Below are positions 17,046 to 25,786 of a DNA stretch of 64,000 bases, piece after piece. A program made the translations under genes and the position numbers. The notes beneath the pieces were generated by a model. The model was given only the letters and a program-made list of their open reading frames with translations. It was not told where the DNA came from and made no database searches. How positions within the stretch are numbered: the stretch's first letter is position 1; each line of letters starts with the position of its first letter. Source of the stretch: Clostridium hydrogenum (lineage in GTDB: Bacteria > Bacillota > Clostridia > Clostridiales > Clostridiaceae); contig NZ_JAEACT010000002.1 in the NCBI RefSeq assembly GCF_021432385.1, positions 2,003,501-2,067,500 of the forward strand, given 5' to 3'.

Positions 17046-19037
17046 TTATATTTTAAATTTATTTATTTCAATCCCTAATTGCCCTGCTAAGGCTTGAAGC
17101 CTACTTGAATATCTTGTAAGTTCTTCCATAGTGGCTGTTATCTCTTCTGTTGAAGCTGTAACTTCTTGCGAAGCGGAGGCTGTTTCTTCTGACACAGATG
17201 AAATATTTTCAATCTCGGATACTGTAGATTGCTTTTTCTCTTTTGCAAAAGCAACGGATACCTTTATTTCATCAACCTTATTAATCAATATTTCAATTGA
17301 TTTTAAGATTTCACTGAATATATCCTTTGTTTGACCTACAGCTATATCTTGTTCATTTACTACAAATTCAGTGGACTTAATAGCTTCCACAGCTGTGCCT
17401 GATTTTTCCTGTATACCTGCTATGATTAACTTTATTTCTTCTGTCGAATTTTTAGACTGCTCAGCAAGTTTTCTTATTTCTTCCGCTACAACAGCAAATC
17501 CTTTACCTGCTTCACCTGCACGTGCAGATTCTATACTTGCATTTAATGATAAAAGATTAGTTTGTTCAGTTATATCAGCTATTGTTTCAGAAATTGCATT
17601 TATTTTTTTAGTGCTTTCATTCATATCTTGAACTATATTGTTAACTTCTTTAGTAGTTGCTTTGGTTTTATTTGATTTTTTTATTAAGGCATCTATCATT
17701 AGTAATCCCTTTGAACCTAATTCTTTAGTAGTACTTGATATTTTATCCATTTCATTAGAGTCATTGCTAATCTTATCTATTTTACTTGATAAGTCTTCCA
17801 TAAGTGCAGCACCGTCTTGAGCACTTTGAGCTTGTGCAGTTGCTCCTATGGAAACTTCCCCTATTGCGCTTGCCACTTCAGCTATAGAAGTCGTTACTTC
17901 CTCTGACATACTTGCAAGACTTGTTGACGTTTCTAATACAGTATTAGATGACTTTGTAACACTATTCATAAGCCCTGATATATTTTTTATCATAGAGTTA
18001 AATGATACAGCTAAATCTCTAAACTCATCCTTTGTAGTTGCGTTTACTGATACCGTTAAATCCCCATCTGAAGCCTTGGCAAATACTTCTTTTAGCTTCT
18101 TAATGTTTTTATGTATTCCTTTACTTAATATCATTGACACAAGTATTGAAATTAACGCCATTACTATTATTATTAGAATAGTTGTTTGTAATATTGATTT
18201 TGTATCACTAGATAGTTCATTTTGTTCTAATGTAGCTACTAATTTCCATCCAGTAATAGTATTGGTTTCATATACCCCAAACTTTTTTACGCCATTATAT
18301 GTATAAGAAACAAATCCATTATCCTCCGATTTTACTTTATTCCAAATTGATAATTTAGAAGCTGAATTTGTACCAATAAGCTTTTTTTGAGGGTGAGCTA
18401 TAATATTACCATTTATATCAGCTATAAATAAATATCCAGAAGTCCCCACTTTGCTCATAGCCATTTTTTCTGTAAGTGCAGTTAATGAAACGTTCATTGC
18501 AACTACGCCAACTACTTTACCTTCTTTTTCTACCGTTTTTGCTAAAGATACAACCCTTGTACCAGTTTTAGCATCCTTAAAGGGTAAAGTTATTACTACC
18601 TGTCCCTTGTGTTCTAAAGCTAGTTTATACCAAGGCCTTTCAGTTGCTTTAAACCCATCTGGCATTGCTTGAATAGGGTATATTTGAAATTTACCACTTT
18701 CAGTTCCATAGTATGTAGTAAATATATCCTTATTATTTTCTTTTATACCTTTTAGCATATCAGGTATATAATTAATATTATCTCCCACTTCAGCATTTAC
18801 AAAATCATAGTTAGTTGACATCATGTTAACAATGCCAGAAAGTCCGTTAAAATAGTCAGACAATCCATTATTCACCTCAAAAAGTGTTTGTTTGCTCGTA
18901 ACACTTAATTTCTTACTAAGTATTGATTTTGACTGAGTATATGAACCAAAACCTAATACAATTAGCGGAATTACACAAATTGCTACTAAGCTAACAATTA
19001 ATTTAGTACGAATACTGTTAAGTTTTAATTTTTTCAT
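17046..19037 (-). CDS. Methyl-accepting chemotaxis protein with dCache sensor
   Basis: 663 residues. Order: cytoplasmic start, TM1 at about 12-33 ([20 protein letters not shown]), extracellular Cache domain at about 40-280 (with ERPWYKLAL and [19 protein letters not shown] typical of dCache_1), TM2 at about 284-305, HAMP at about 306-358, and the methylated signalling helices. The conserved hairpin tip is [35 protein letters not shown]. It would bind a small extracellular ligand and control CheA. It stands alone with a GGGGAG site and its own terminator. Confidence 0.93.
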   Translation of the reverse strand: MKKLKLNSIRTKLIVSLVAICVIPLIVLGFGSYTQSKSILSKKLSVTSKQTLFEVNNGLSDYFNGLSGIVNMMSTNYDFVNAEVGDNINYIPDMLKGIKENNKDIFTTYYGTESGKFQIYPIQAMPDGFKATERPWYKLALEHKGQVVITLPFKDAKTGTRVVSLAKTVEKEGKVVGVVAMNVSLTALTEKMAMSKVGTSGYLFIADINGNIIAHPQKKLIGTNSASKLSIWNKVKSEDNGFVSYTYNGVKKFGVYETNTITGWKLVATLEQNELSSDTKSILQTTILIIIVMALISILVSMILSKGIHKNIKKLKEVFAKASDGDLTVSVNATTKDEFRDLAVSFNSMIKNISGLMNSVTKSSNTVLETSTSLASMSEEVTTSIAEVASAIGEVSIGATAQAQSAQDGAALMEDLSSKIDKISNDSNEMDKISSTTKELGSKGLLMIDALIKKSNKTKATTKEVNNIVQDMNESTKKINAISETIADITEQTNLLSLNASIESARAGEAGKGFAVVAEEIRKLAEQSKNSTEEIKLIIAGIQEKSGTAVEAIKSTEFVVNEQDIAVGQTKDIFSEILKSIEILINKVDEIKVSVAFAKEKKQSTVSEIENISSVSEETASASQEVTASTEEITATMEELTRYSSRLQALAGQLGIEINKFKI

Positions 19038-19342
19038 TTTATTCCAATCTCCCCTTACTAGTTTCTATCCCCAAGTAATAGAATATGTGCTTTTTCGACA
19101 AAAGTCAATCATTTTTTTGTCAATAATTTAATTGCATTTAAAGTTTCGCAAAAACATCCATAAGAAATAACTTAAGGAGGTAATGGAAAATGTCATAAAT
19201 GAAGTAAAACTCCTAGTGCTAACCCAATATCAAAAAATGAAGCAGCAAAAGGTGTGGTGTCGCATTATCATAAAAGAATAAAACGTACATCCTTATCTGC
19301 TACCTTAATCCAAAATTTATTGCCATGGCTGAACTTATTAAT

Positions 19343-19939
19343 TCAAATAGTAGCCACAGAGGATATTAAATTCATAATTCCGTGAATAATCCAGCTTGTA
19401 ACTATTGAACCACCAGATTTTCTTTCATCAAGAAACCCTTCTCCCCATCCTATTGCACTGATAAGCATTATTATTACAACCGCACCAAATGCTCCAATCA
19501 TGGGAAAGAATAAAACTCCATGCACAAATCCAAATACAAATGCCTGCATAATATTCCCAACAGTAAATCCAAATTTGTTAATTAATCTTTTTCCTAAAAA
19601 TCCTCTAAAGAATATCTCTTCTGAAAGCCCCGTTTGAAAAAATGCAAAAATAATTACATTAGGTACAGCAGTAACCCCTCTTCCATTAAACTGAGTTGTT
19701 GCTGTTTTAGCATTTCCGATAACTATCTGAAAAACTTTAGATGATATCAAACAGGAGGCACATATGAATATAACCATTTCTACCAAATATATTTTTATAT
19801 TATCTACCCTAATTTTCTTTAAGCCAACCCATCTAAAGAAATTAGCTTTTTTCCTTGCAGTAATAAGCCACCATACAAAAGGTACAAATGATAGTATAAT
19901 CAACTGAAAAACTGCACTTATTAACATATTCATTTTCAT
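19343..19939 (-). CDS. CPBP-family intramembrane glutamic protease (CAAX/Abi)
   Basis: I choose ATG 19939 (AGAGGTG site) over GTG 19945, giving 198 residues. There are about five membrane segments. The CPBP motifs are present: LSEEIFFRGFL (motif 1, the E-E and R), FGFVHGV (motif 2, His) and SWIIHGIMN (motif 4). Members act as CAAX-type proteases or in bacteriocin immunity/processing. The upstream small frame at 19942-20052 looks like the decayed regulator gene that usually precedes it. Confidence 0.85.
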   Translation of the reverse strand: MKMNMLISAVFQLIILSFVPFVWWLITARKKANFFRWVGLKKIRVDNIKIYLVEMVIFICASCLISSKVFQIVIGNAKTATTQFNGRGVTAVPNVIIFAFFQTGLSEEIFFRGFLGKRLINKFGFTVGNIMQAFVFGFVHGVLFFPMIGAFGAVVIIMLISAIGWGEGFLDERKSGGSIVTSWIIHGIMNLISSVATI

Positions 19940-19941
19940 AA

Positions 19942-20052
19942 TCACACCTCTTGCTTTGTTTCAGTTTTTCTGTTGAATACTTTCTTGTAACACTTCAAAA
20001 ACTGCAATAATATATACTCTGATATAAATGCTCCTACCTTCTTGTTGTCCAT
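19942..20052 (-). pseudogene. Truncated XRE-type regulator remnant
   Basis: ATG 20052 with GAAAGGAG site. The first 12 residues MDNKKVGAFISE match the start of XRE helix-turn-helix regulators (usually followed by LRKEKNMTQ), but the frame continues with YILLQFLKCYKKVFNRK and stops after 36 codons. A deletion/frameshift is likely. It overlaps the CPBP gene start region. Confidence 0.45.
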
Positions 20053-20224
20053 AATTTTTCTCCTTTCATAATACATATTTTATCATCCTATGCATGCATT
20101 ATTGTACAAATGTTTATTTAATGTTATTATACTAACATGTAAAACTTAAAGCTTATGTGCAAGCTTTATTACAGATTATATATTCATAGTTTGATTGATA
20201 ATTTTAAGGATAGGAAGTTTTAAA

Positions 20225-20635
20225 ATGAAATTTTTAAAGATATTTTTATTTATATTTGTTTTATCATTTTGCGCTTTTGTATTAGTAAAAACATCGTCTC
20301 TTTTTCTTTCATCTAATTCTTCTTCAGATTATATTTCTACTAATGAAGTTGAAAAGAGGGGCAACCCAGTTCACAGTTGGATGATTGGAGCTGACCATCT
20401 GCCTCATATGAAAGTTTTCTTCTGGGTGCCAAAAAACTCTACAACTTTCATACCCTATGCTAATAAAGGTGTTAAAACTAACGTAATTGGACATGGACCA
20501 ATCAAGCAATGGACAGTAATACAAACTGGAAAAGTTTCAGGACCAGACAAGCTTATCTTTATGCTTGTACCAAAGACTTTTGTTTTTACACACGGGCCCA
20601 ACTTTTATAAATTAACACATGTATACTATAAGTAA
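20225..20635 (+). CDS. Secreted hypothetical protein
   Basis: ATG 20225, preceded by AGGATAGGAAG, yields 136 residues. An N-terminal signal peptide or anchor is clear (KFLKIFLFIFVLSFCAFVLV). A Ser-rich linker is followed by a beta-rich domain with SWMIGADHLPHMKVFFWVPK and a C-terminal THGPNFYKLTHVYYK. No known motif is recognised. It borders the immunity-like gene at 20650 in convergent orientation. Confidence 0.55.
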   Translation: MKFLKIFLFIFVLSFCAFVLVKTSSLFLSSNSSSDYISTNEVEKRGNPVHSWMIGADHLPHMKVFFWVPKNSTTFIPYANKGVKTNVIGHGPIKQWTVIQTGKVSGPDKLIFMLVPKTFVFTHGPNFYKLTHVYYK

Positions 20636-20649
20636 TATAAAATTACTTT

Positions 20650-21027
20650 TTAATGCTCCATTTTATAATCATAAATTGCCCAATACCTTTTTCCTTCACT
20701 TAATGATACCCATTTTTGAAATGTATCATTAAGAACACTTTTAAATCCTAAGCTAATTAAATCATAAGCCCTTGGTCCCGTTTCAAGTAAAACCTTATTA
20801 TCATCCTCTTCACGAATAAGAAGACTATCATTGTTGTATTTGAAGCATAATGTTTTTTTATATATTTTAGAACAATCTTCTTCTGTAACATCCCTTGAAT
20901 AAGTTCCCATAAACTCAATAAATCCTTCCAAGGGCTTTTCACTTAATAAACCGATTTTACCATTGTTTCTAAAGCAACACTTATACTCTATTCCTTTATA
21001 TATAGCAAACTGTCCATTTTCCTCCAT
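20650..21027 (-). CDS. Hypothetical protein, possible immunity protein
   Basis: 125 residues beginning MEENGQFAIYKGIEYKCCF, with alternating strands and a C-terminal WAIYDYKMEH. It has no signal peptide or membrane segment. It is the most distal gene of the minus-strand toxin/immunity locus (20.6-28.3 kb), and small acidic orphan proteins in this position are often immunity proteins for T7SS or contact-dependent toxins. That role is inferred from context only. Confidence 0.5.
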   Translation of the reverse strand: MEENGQFAIYKGIEYKCCFRNNGKIGLLSEKPLEGFIEFMGTYSRDVTEEDCSKIYKKTLCFKYNNDSLLIREEDDNKVLLETGPRAYDLISLGFKSVLNDTFQKWVSLSEGKRYWAIYDYKMEH

Positions 21028-21184
21028 TTATTTCACCTTCCACCATTGTTTATTATATCTAATAGCAACAATCTTTTCATTATTGCTTTCTCTTGATAAT
21101 TCTTAAATTACAGAACTATCATCTAGAGAACAATACTCAGGATTTCCTAAGTCATTCTTTACCTCATAGCATGCAACCATTCTC

Positions 21185-21721
21185 TTAATATGATAATGAT
21201 TGCTTTATTAATTTACCTGATAATACGTCAATTGAAAAACGCCAATCATTTCGTCCAAACTTATCTGCCATTTCTTCATCTCCTTGACATATTATTTCTA
21301 TTTCATTGTCGTTTTCTGACAAACTATAAAATGTATAATGCATAGGTGCTTTAACCTCATATAGCGTATCTCCTACATTATTCAATACAATCATTCTACT
21401 ATTTGTTCTTTTTATCCCAACCTGAGCAACAAACCTTTTATGTTTTTCACAATACTTAATTGAAATCAAATCATCAACTATAAAATCATTAATTTTTGCA
21501 TTATCATAGCAAACCACCTTTCCACTTTTTCTTGCATATGAATAAATTAGTCTTCCTTTCAAATCATAGTATTCATTTATCTCACTTTTATCATTATCCA
21601 GTCTTTTAATATATACTTTATTTAAACCATATTCCTTTGCTACTAAAACATCTGCTATCTTTATTTCAACTATCTCGCCATCTTGTTTCCATTTGACACT
21701 TTCATCGATTTTAATATCCAT
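21185..21721 (-). CDS. Hypothetical protein, possible immunity protein
   Basis: 178 residues from ATG 21721, with a GAGGGA site 8 nt upstream; ATG 21730 overlaps that site and is disfavoured. Beta-rich, cytoplasmic, no known motif. It begins DIKIDESVKWKQDGEIVEIK and ends WRFSIDVLSGKLIKQSLSY. It lies downstream of a truncated toxin fragment, which suggests a retained orphan immunity gene. Function is inferred only. Confidence 0.5.
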   Translation of the reverse strand: MDIKIDESVKWKQDGEIVEIKIADVLVAKEYGLNKVYIKRLDNDKSEINEYYDLKGRLIYSYARKSGKVVCYDNAKINDFIVDDLISIKYCEKHKRFVAQVGIKRTNSRMIVLNNVGDTLYEVKAPMHYTFYSLSENDNEIEIICQGDEEMADKFGRNDWRFSIDVLSGKLIKQSLSY

Positions 21722-21881
21722 TAATCTCATCCCTCACTACTTTAAATATATTTCAGAACCACTAATTGCATGAATGTAGTCTGTTCTTTCTATCTTGACC
21801 ATTGCATCATCTGTATTCATTTGTTCCACTATACTTTACATCATTTAACTGTTTATTCTTAGGCATACTTCCGTTCTCAAG

Positions 21882-21915
21882 GATGCTGAAAAAAGGCTAA
21901 CACCTTTTTTCAGCA
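21882..21915. terminator. Perfect 14-bp stem hairpin
   Basis: ATGCTGAAAAAAGG and its complement CCTTTTTTCAGCAT are separated by 6 nt. It lies upstream of the 21185 gene and downstream of the toxin remnant at 21975, where it would terminate the latter. Confidence 0.6.
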
Positions 21916-21974
21916 TTAGCCTTTACTATTTCTACCATGTATTAGTTTTGCTACGCCTTACTATATTATAATAA

Positions 21975-22120
21975 TTATACAATTGATTTTCCTTCTAGAA
22001 CAAACTTAGTATAATCATTTTTAGACATATAACTTACAACATACTTATACAAATTATTCCAAGTTTCATCATCTACTAATCCATTTTTTAAAGTTTCAAA
22101 ATATTTTAATCTAGCTTCAC
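21975..22120 (-). pseudogene. C-terminal fragment of a lost toxin/effector gene
   Basis: The minus strand reads GGEARLKYFETLKNGLVDD ... KFVLEGKSIV and a stop at 21975. There is no start, and the sense begins abruptly at a CCCCCC tract that also marks the IS110 junction at 23250. It looks like the tail of another toxin cassette cut by the IS. Family not recognised. Confidence 0.4.
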
Positions 22121-22370
22121 CACCCCCCTTTGGGCAGAGTCTGTCTTATTATCTTTTGGCGGTAGAATATACTCTTTTCAACATCTCCCCATATTTTATC
22201 ACTATAAAGCAATGAACCGGCCTACTTAAATTCAGCTGATTCATTTCATCTTTTCACTACATTATTAATATTATGCTATGAGTAATATTATACAATCTGT
22301 TGATTTTCTAAACTATATAAATTATTTATTTTTATGTAGTTAATTATCATCTTATTCTGCAGTTAGTTAT
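22110..22370. repeat. Duplicated intergenic segments (IS110 end and cassette 3' flank)
   Basis: Two blocks are duplicated elsewhere in the locus. Bases 22125-22195 (GCAGAGTCTGTCTTATTAT onward) match the IS110 3' end at 23255-23325. Bases 22205-22300 (CAATGAACCGGCCTAC, TTCAGCTGATTCATTTCATC) match 25340-25440. These mark cassette duplication and IS scarring. No gene lies in 21921-21974 or 22121-22362. Confidence 0.6.
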
Positions 22371-22650
22371 CCTCTTCCTCATAATAGTTATCAACATAAA
22401 ACTTATTAATCTTAATAATTATATCTTCAAGTTCTTTTGGATCATTATGGTCTAACATCTTTACAACATTAAGGTATATGAAACTTGTTACAATTTTTTC
22501 GTTCATTACTGCATTTTTTAAATCTTCCAATTCTTTAAGCATTAAATTGTATCTATCAATAAACACATGATATTCTGATTTTTGTTTTAATACTGTAATT
22601 ATTGAAGTTCCTAAATCAATTAATTTAATAAATTCTTCTTTTCTATTCAT
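22363..22650 (-). CDS. Putative immunity protein for the truncated toxin
   Basis: 95 residues, all-helical, acidic at the C-terminus (KINKFYVDNYYEEEDN). The ribosome site is weak (GGAGATAGATGTAA overlapping the previous stop region). It starts 14 bp after the toxin fragment's stop on the same strand, the standard toxin-immunity order. No recognised family; assignment by position only. Confidence 0.5.
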   Translation of the reverse strand: MNRKEEFIKLIDLGTSIITVLKQKSEYHVFIDRYNLMLKELEDLKNAVMNEKIVTSFIYLNVVKMLDHNDPKELEDIIIKINKFYVDNYYEEEDN

Positions 22651-22664
22651 TTACATCTATCTCC

Positions 22665-23248
22665 TTATTTTAGCCAACTACTATCAATATCATTAAACCA
22701 ATATTGAGTGCCTCCACCAGCCCTTGATTCAATAATTTCACCAACATTATTCTTTATAATTTGTTTTTCAGAAATACCCTTAATTACCTTTGTTCCTGCT
22801 GGTACCGTTATTTTATATTCTCCTGTAAGTGGATTACCCCAACTTTCGCATACAGCTAATTTATCACGTACTTGCTCAATTGTAAGATTTTCATCACTCC
22901 ACCATCTTCCCAATCCATAAGATGATGTTGGTTCACCTGGATATCCTCTTCTATAAAGTGTTATTGGATTTTTAAGTTCAATAATTTCTATATTCATATC
23001 CTTAAATGCAAGAACATCTGCCAAGCTACCATTTCTATCAAAATTAGTGAAACCACATTTATGAAGTGTTTCACTTTTCAACCTTGCTTTTCCCCTTGTA
23101 TTAAGCTTAATTTCATTAACATCATTTAATAGTTTTGTAATACTTTCACTATTATACGATTCAATAGATGAATTTTTTATTTTTAATATTGCATCATCTA
23201 TTGTATGCTATTCTTTAATTATAGAACTTAGTTCTTCAGCTTTACTAC
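22665..23248 (-). pseudogene. Truncated polymorphic toxin C-terminal domain (TNT/ART-like)
   Basis: From MKSETLHKCGF (23081) to 22665 the frame encodes a 138-residue toxin module: ITLYRRGYPGEP, RWWSDENLT, ESWGNPLTGEYKITVPAGTK and GGGTQYWFND. The Y-R ... G-x-W ... V-P-x-G-T ... G-G-G-T-Q-Y pattern resembles TNT-type NAD-glycohydrolase and ADP-ribosyl-cyclase/transferase toxins. The same frame extends upstream (SKAEELSSIIKE, TAG, HTIDDAILKIKN) to about 23248, where IS110-derived sequence begins. The delivery part of the toxin is gone. The NAD-related activity is a fold-based guess. Confidence 0.6.
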
Positions 23249-23341
23249 CCCCCTTGGGTCAGAGTCTGTCTTATGATTTTTTAGTGGTAGACTTGAGTAT
23301 CTTCAACATCTACCACTATTTTATCATGCTATTTGCTCTAC

Positions 23342-24133
23342 TTACATATCTGGTAAAATGTATTCAGTCTTGTTCTTCATCATTCCATAGATGATGTTAT
23401 TAAGCCTTCTCATTACACATACTAATGCTTGTATCTTGGTTTTACCTTCTGAGACTTTTCTCTTGTAGTATTCTAGGAAAACTGGATTTCTAGGAGTTCC
23501 TTTCTTAGAGACTTGTATCTGTTGCACTGCTAGGAAATAGAACACTCCATATAGTTCCCTATTACCTTGCTTACTCTTTTTATCTTTTCCTTTACCTGCT
23601 GAACTGAAATTTACTGGTGCTATTGCAGTTACAGTATCTATCCCTGGAATAGTTTCTAGCTTTAAGTCTAAAAGCTTTAGTAACTTCTTCATTTCAGCCT
23701 CAGCCTTCTAAATTTCCTCACTTTTAAAAGCAATGTCTCTTACAATGCTTTGAATGATGAAATCTCTAGACTCTTGGTACTCTCTTGTTGTATCTACATC
23801 ACTTTCTACAATGTAAAGTATCTCCTTAGCCTTTCTTGTTGAACAGCTGTTATGACTAGGTTTCCTTAAAAATTTAGCTAAGTCTACATCGGTTACACCT
23901 CTTAGGTGCTTCGGTGATGGGTACTTTTCATAGAATGCTAATGCAGTCTTACTGTTTACATCAGAAAAAAATTTCTTATAGCTTGGGTAATTATAGTTTA
24001 ACTGTTCATGAAGCTGATTGGTCAGAGTGGTTATTGAGTCTATCTTCTCATCCCAGCAGTCTATAATAACAGCGGTATGGGTATCCTTGTGTAGGTCTAA
24101 TCCAATGTATATATGATTCTACTTCTTATGCAT
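23342..24133 (-). pseudogene. IS110-family transposase, degraded
   Basis: From ATG 24133 (AGGAGTG site) one continuous frame runs to 23342. It carries the N-terminal RuvC-like start YIGLDLHKDTHTAVIIDCW and the C-terminal Transposase_20 region ETIPGIDTVTAIAPV. It contains two in-frame TAG codons (24121-24119 and 23710-23708). The middle is short: the second and third acidic catalytic residues of the DEDD domain are missing. The element body probably spans about 23250-24200. It has destroyed a toxin gene on its 3' side. Confidence 0.8.
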
Positions 24134-24199
24134 CTCTATTCACTCCTATTCATTATTCATGCAGGGACGCAGGCAACCTCAGTTTAAAGCAATCAATCC

Positions 24200-24380
24200 T
24201 CTTGGAGAATTATTGTGAATGGGGGGCGAAAGCCAATCCGTTCTTATTCTGCTAGAGGTAATGACCTTGTAGCTTTCAATGAAATCATTATTGAATCTTC
24301 TTAGAACATTGATTTTACTAGCTTAGGGCGTATTGCGTGGTAAATTCTTTTTTTATTTTTAGTATTTATTCAGTTATTTT
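24200..24380. other. Non-coding stretch downstream of the integrase operon
   Basis: The stretch from the IS110 5' flank (GGGACGCAGGCAACCTCAG near 24163) to the small broken gene at 24381 holds no frame I can support. It is probably IS110 leader and scar. Confidence 0.3.
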
Positions 24381-24617
24381 TCATTCTGCTTTAACTAATT
24401 TAATGTGACCATATGCCCAACCTATTGATTTATCTAAGTTTCATGTGACATAGATGTGCCCAACATATGCCCTATTAGGTAGCCTATTCCACAATGTTGC
24501 TGATGCTATACCACTAGCTTTAGCACTCTCCTCAAAGTACGATAATAATTCTTCTTTCATTGCTTCTGAAATGTCTCTTAGTTCCTTGATTTCTTCTAAA
24601 GTGTAGATTGTTATCAT
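24381..24617 (-). pseudogene. Small phage/integrase-associated protein with one nonsense codon
   Basis: ATG 24617 follows a strong GGAGGAG site 12 bp after the integrase stop. The frame encodes MITIYTLEEIKELRDISEAM ... YVGHIYVT, a TGA at 24443-24441, then NLDKSIGWAYGHIKLVKAE in the same frame to 24381. The TGA sits where a Trp (TGG) would continue the protein. Family not recognised. It would have been co-transcribed with the integrase. Confidence 0.45.
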
Positions 24618-24629
24618 AATTTTCTCCTC

Positions 24630-25330
24630 CTACAATAGGCTTACCGCCTTCATTTTCTCTTCTCTGCTACTGTTAATATAAAAGGGGCTGTCGCACAAAA
24701 TTATTTTATACGCAAAAAAGTATTGCGAGATAATAGCTAAATTTTTTCGTCTAAAAAGAAGGCGAAAAAGCTAATAGTGAAGGGTTTTAACTTGCTTTGC
24801 TCGTTAAAAGGTGAACTTTTTCACTTATGTGAAAAGCAAAGGATGATTTTCCTCCGTTTTACTATGGAAAATCTTTAATTTAAATTTATAATTTTTTACG
24901 TAGCAAAGCGAAGGAAAAATAACCTTAACTTTCGGATTTATCTGAAAAGTTAACCTTTAACGTGCACAGTATCGTTAAAACCTTCACTTGATTTTGTTCG
25001 CAATAATTTTAAATTATAGTTAAATATTTTCTTAGTGCGACAGCCCCTGCTAGTTTACTTACTGTTGAAATTGGCACTCCTCTGTTTATTAATCTTGTAC
25101 AGAAAGTATGTCTGAAGGTATGGGGTTTTAATTTATTTATCATTCCTATCTCCTCAGTTAACCTTTCAATCATTGTATTTATTGCATCTCTTCTTAATGC
25201 TCCTCTCTGACCTATTATGAGATATTCTGAATCTTTAGCTGTATCTCATAAATCTCTGTTTTCTGATGTGTTATCGCCGCTTTTTAATATAGTTCTTTTG
25301 AATGATGTATTTACAACATGTATTAACTGC
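24630..25330 (-). pseudogene. Tyrosine recombinase (integrase) interrupted by a family A element
   Basis: Right part: RRDAINTMIERLTEEI, then the catalytic LKPHTFRHTFCTRLINRGVPISTVSKLA (H-x-x-R box), with a TGA codon further upstream. The left part continues after the 364-bp insertion as FYINSSREEKMKAVSLL (containing the catalytic Tyr) and stops at 24630. About ten residues that normally lie between SKLAG and the Tyr are lost at the junction. The gene is dead. Confidence 0.8.
24684..25047. mobile_element. Family A hairpin-rich element, copy 2, inserted in an integrase gene
   Basis: Perfect 13-bp terminal inverted repeats GGGGCTGTCGCAC/GTGCGACAGCCCC, 364 bp. Interior hairpins are shared with copy 1 (2829-3277), for example the TTTTCCTCCG...GGAAAATCTTTAATTTAAA block and the CTTAACTTTCGG block. 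Integrase coding sequence resumes on both sides, so this is an insertion. It encodes no protein and is consistent with a MITE mobilised in trans. Confidence 0.8.
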
Positions 25331-25497
25331 TAAAAAAATAATGAACCAGCTTACTTGAATTCAGCTGGTTCATTTCATCTCCTCACTGCATTATTTAGAT
25401 TATGCAGTGAATATTATTACTACTTCAATTGATTTCACTCTTTAATATAACTAATCATTTTTATGCAACTAGTTTATTGTTTATTATGCATTAAAGT

Positions 25498-25770
25498 TTA
25501 TATATCTTTTAAAACTTCATCATATATTGTTTCAGCCTCATCCATTGCCATTACTAAGGGACAAGTATAATCACTATAACTGTCTAAATACGCTCTTACC
25601 CCACCAGCTATTTTTATAGTTTTTAAATCATTATTATTTAAACAAATCAAAGCATTTTTATATCTTTTATATATTAATTCCAGAATTCCATTATTTAATT
25701 GATTTGCATATTGATTTTCCAATATATCTATTACCTTTTTAATGCTATTTTCTAAGTTTTTTATATTCAT
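25498..25770 (-). CDS. Putative immunity protein of the LXG-like toxin
   Basis: 90 residues, predicted helical (NIKNLENSIKKVIDILENQY ... MAMDEAETIYDEVLKDI). It starts 16 bp after the toxin stop on the same strand with a AAGGAG-type site. Its size and position match immunity genes of T7SS polymorphic toxins. No family recognised. Confidence 0.6.
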   Translation of the reverse strand: MNIKNLENSIKKVIDILENQYANQLNNGILELIYKRYKNALICLNNNDLKTIKIAGGVRAYLDSYSDYTCPLVMAMDEAETIYDEVLKDI

Positions 25771-25786
25771 TTCTAATACTCCTTCT

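Noticed and set aside
17131..18672. Long open frames on the plus strand opposite the chemoreceptor gene
   Set aside because: They are antisense shadows of a strongly supported 663-residue protein; their translations are hydrophobic low-complexity strings without ribosome sites.
19183..19281. 32-codon plus-strand frame after GGAGGT
   Set aside because: The ribosome site is too close to the ATG and the translation resembles nothing; 19038-19342 is best left as non-coding or old debris.
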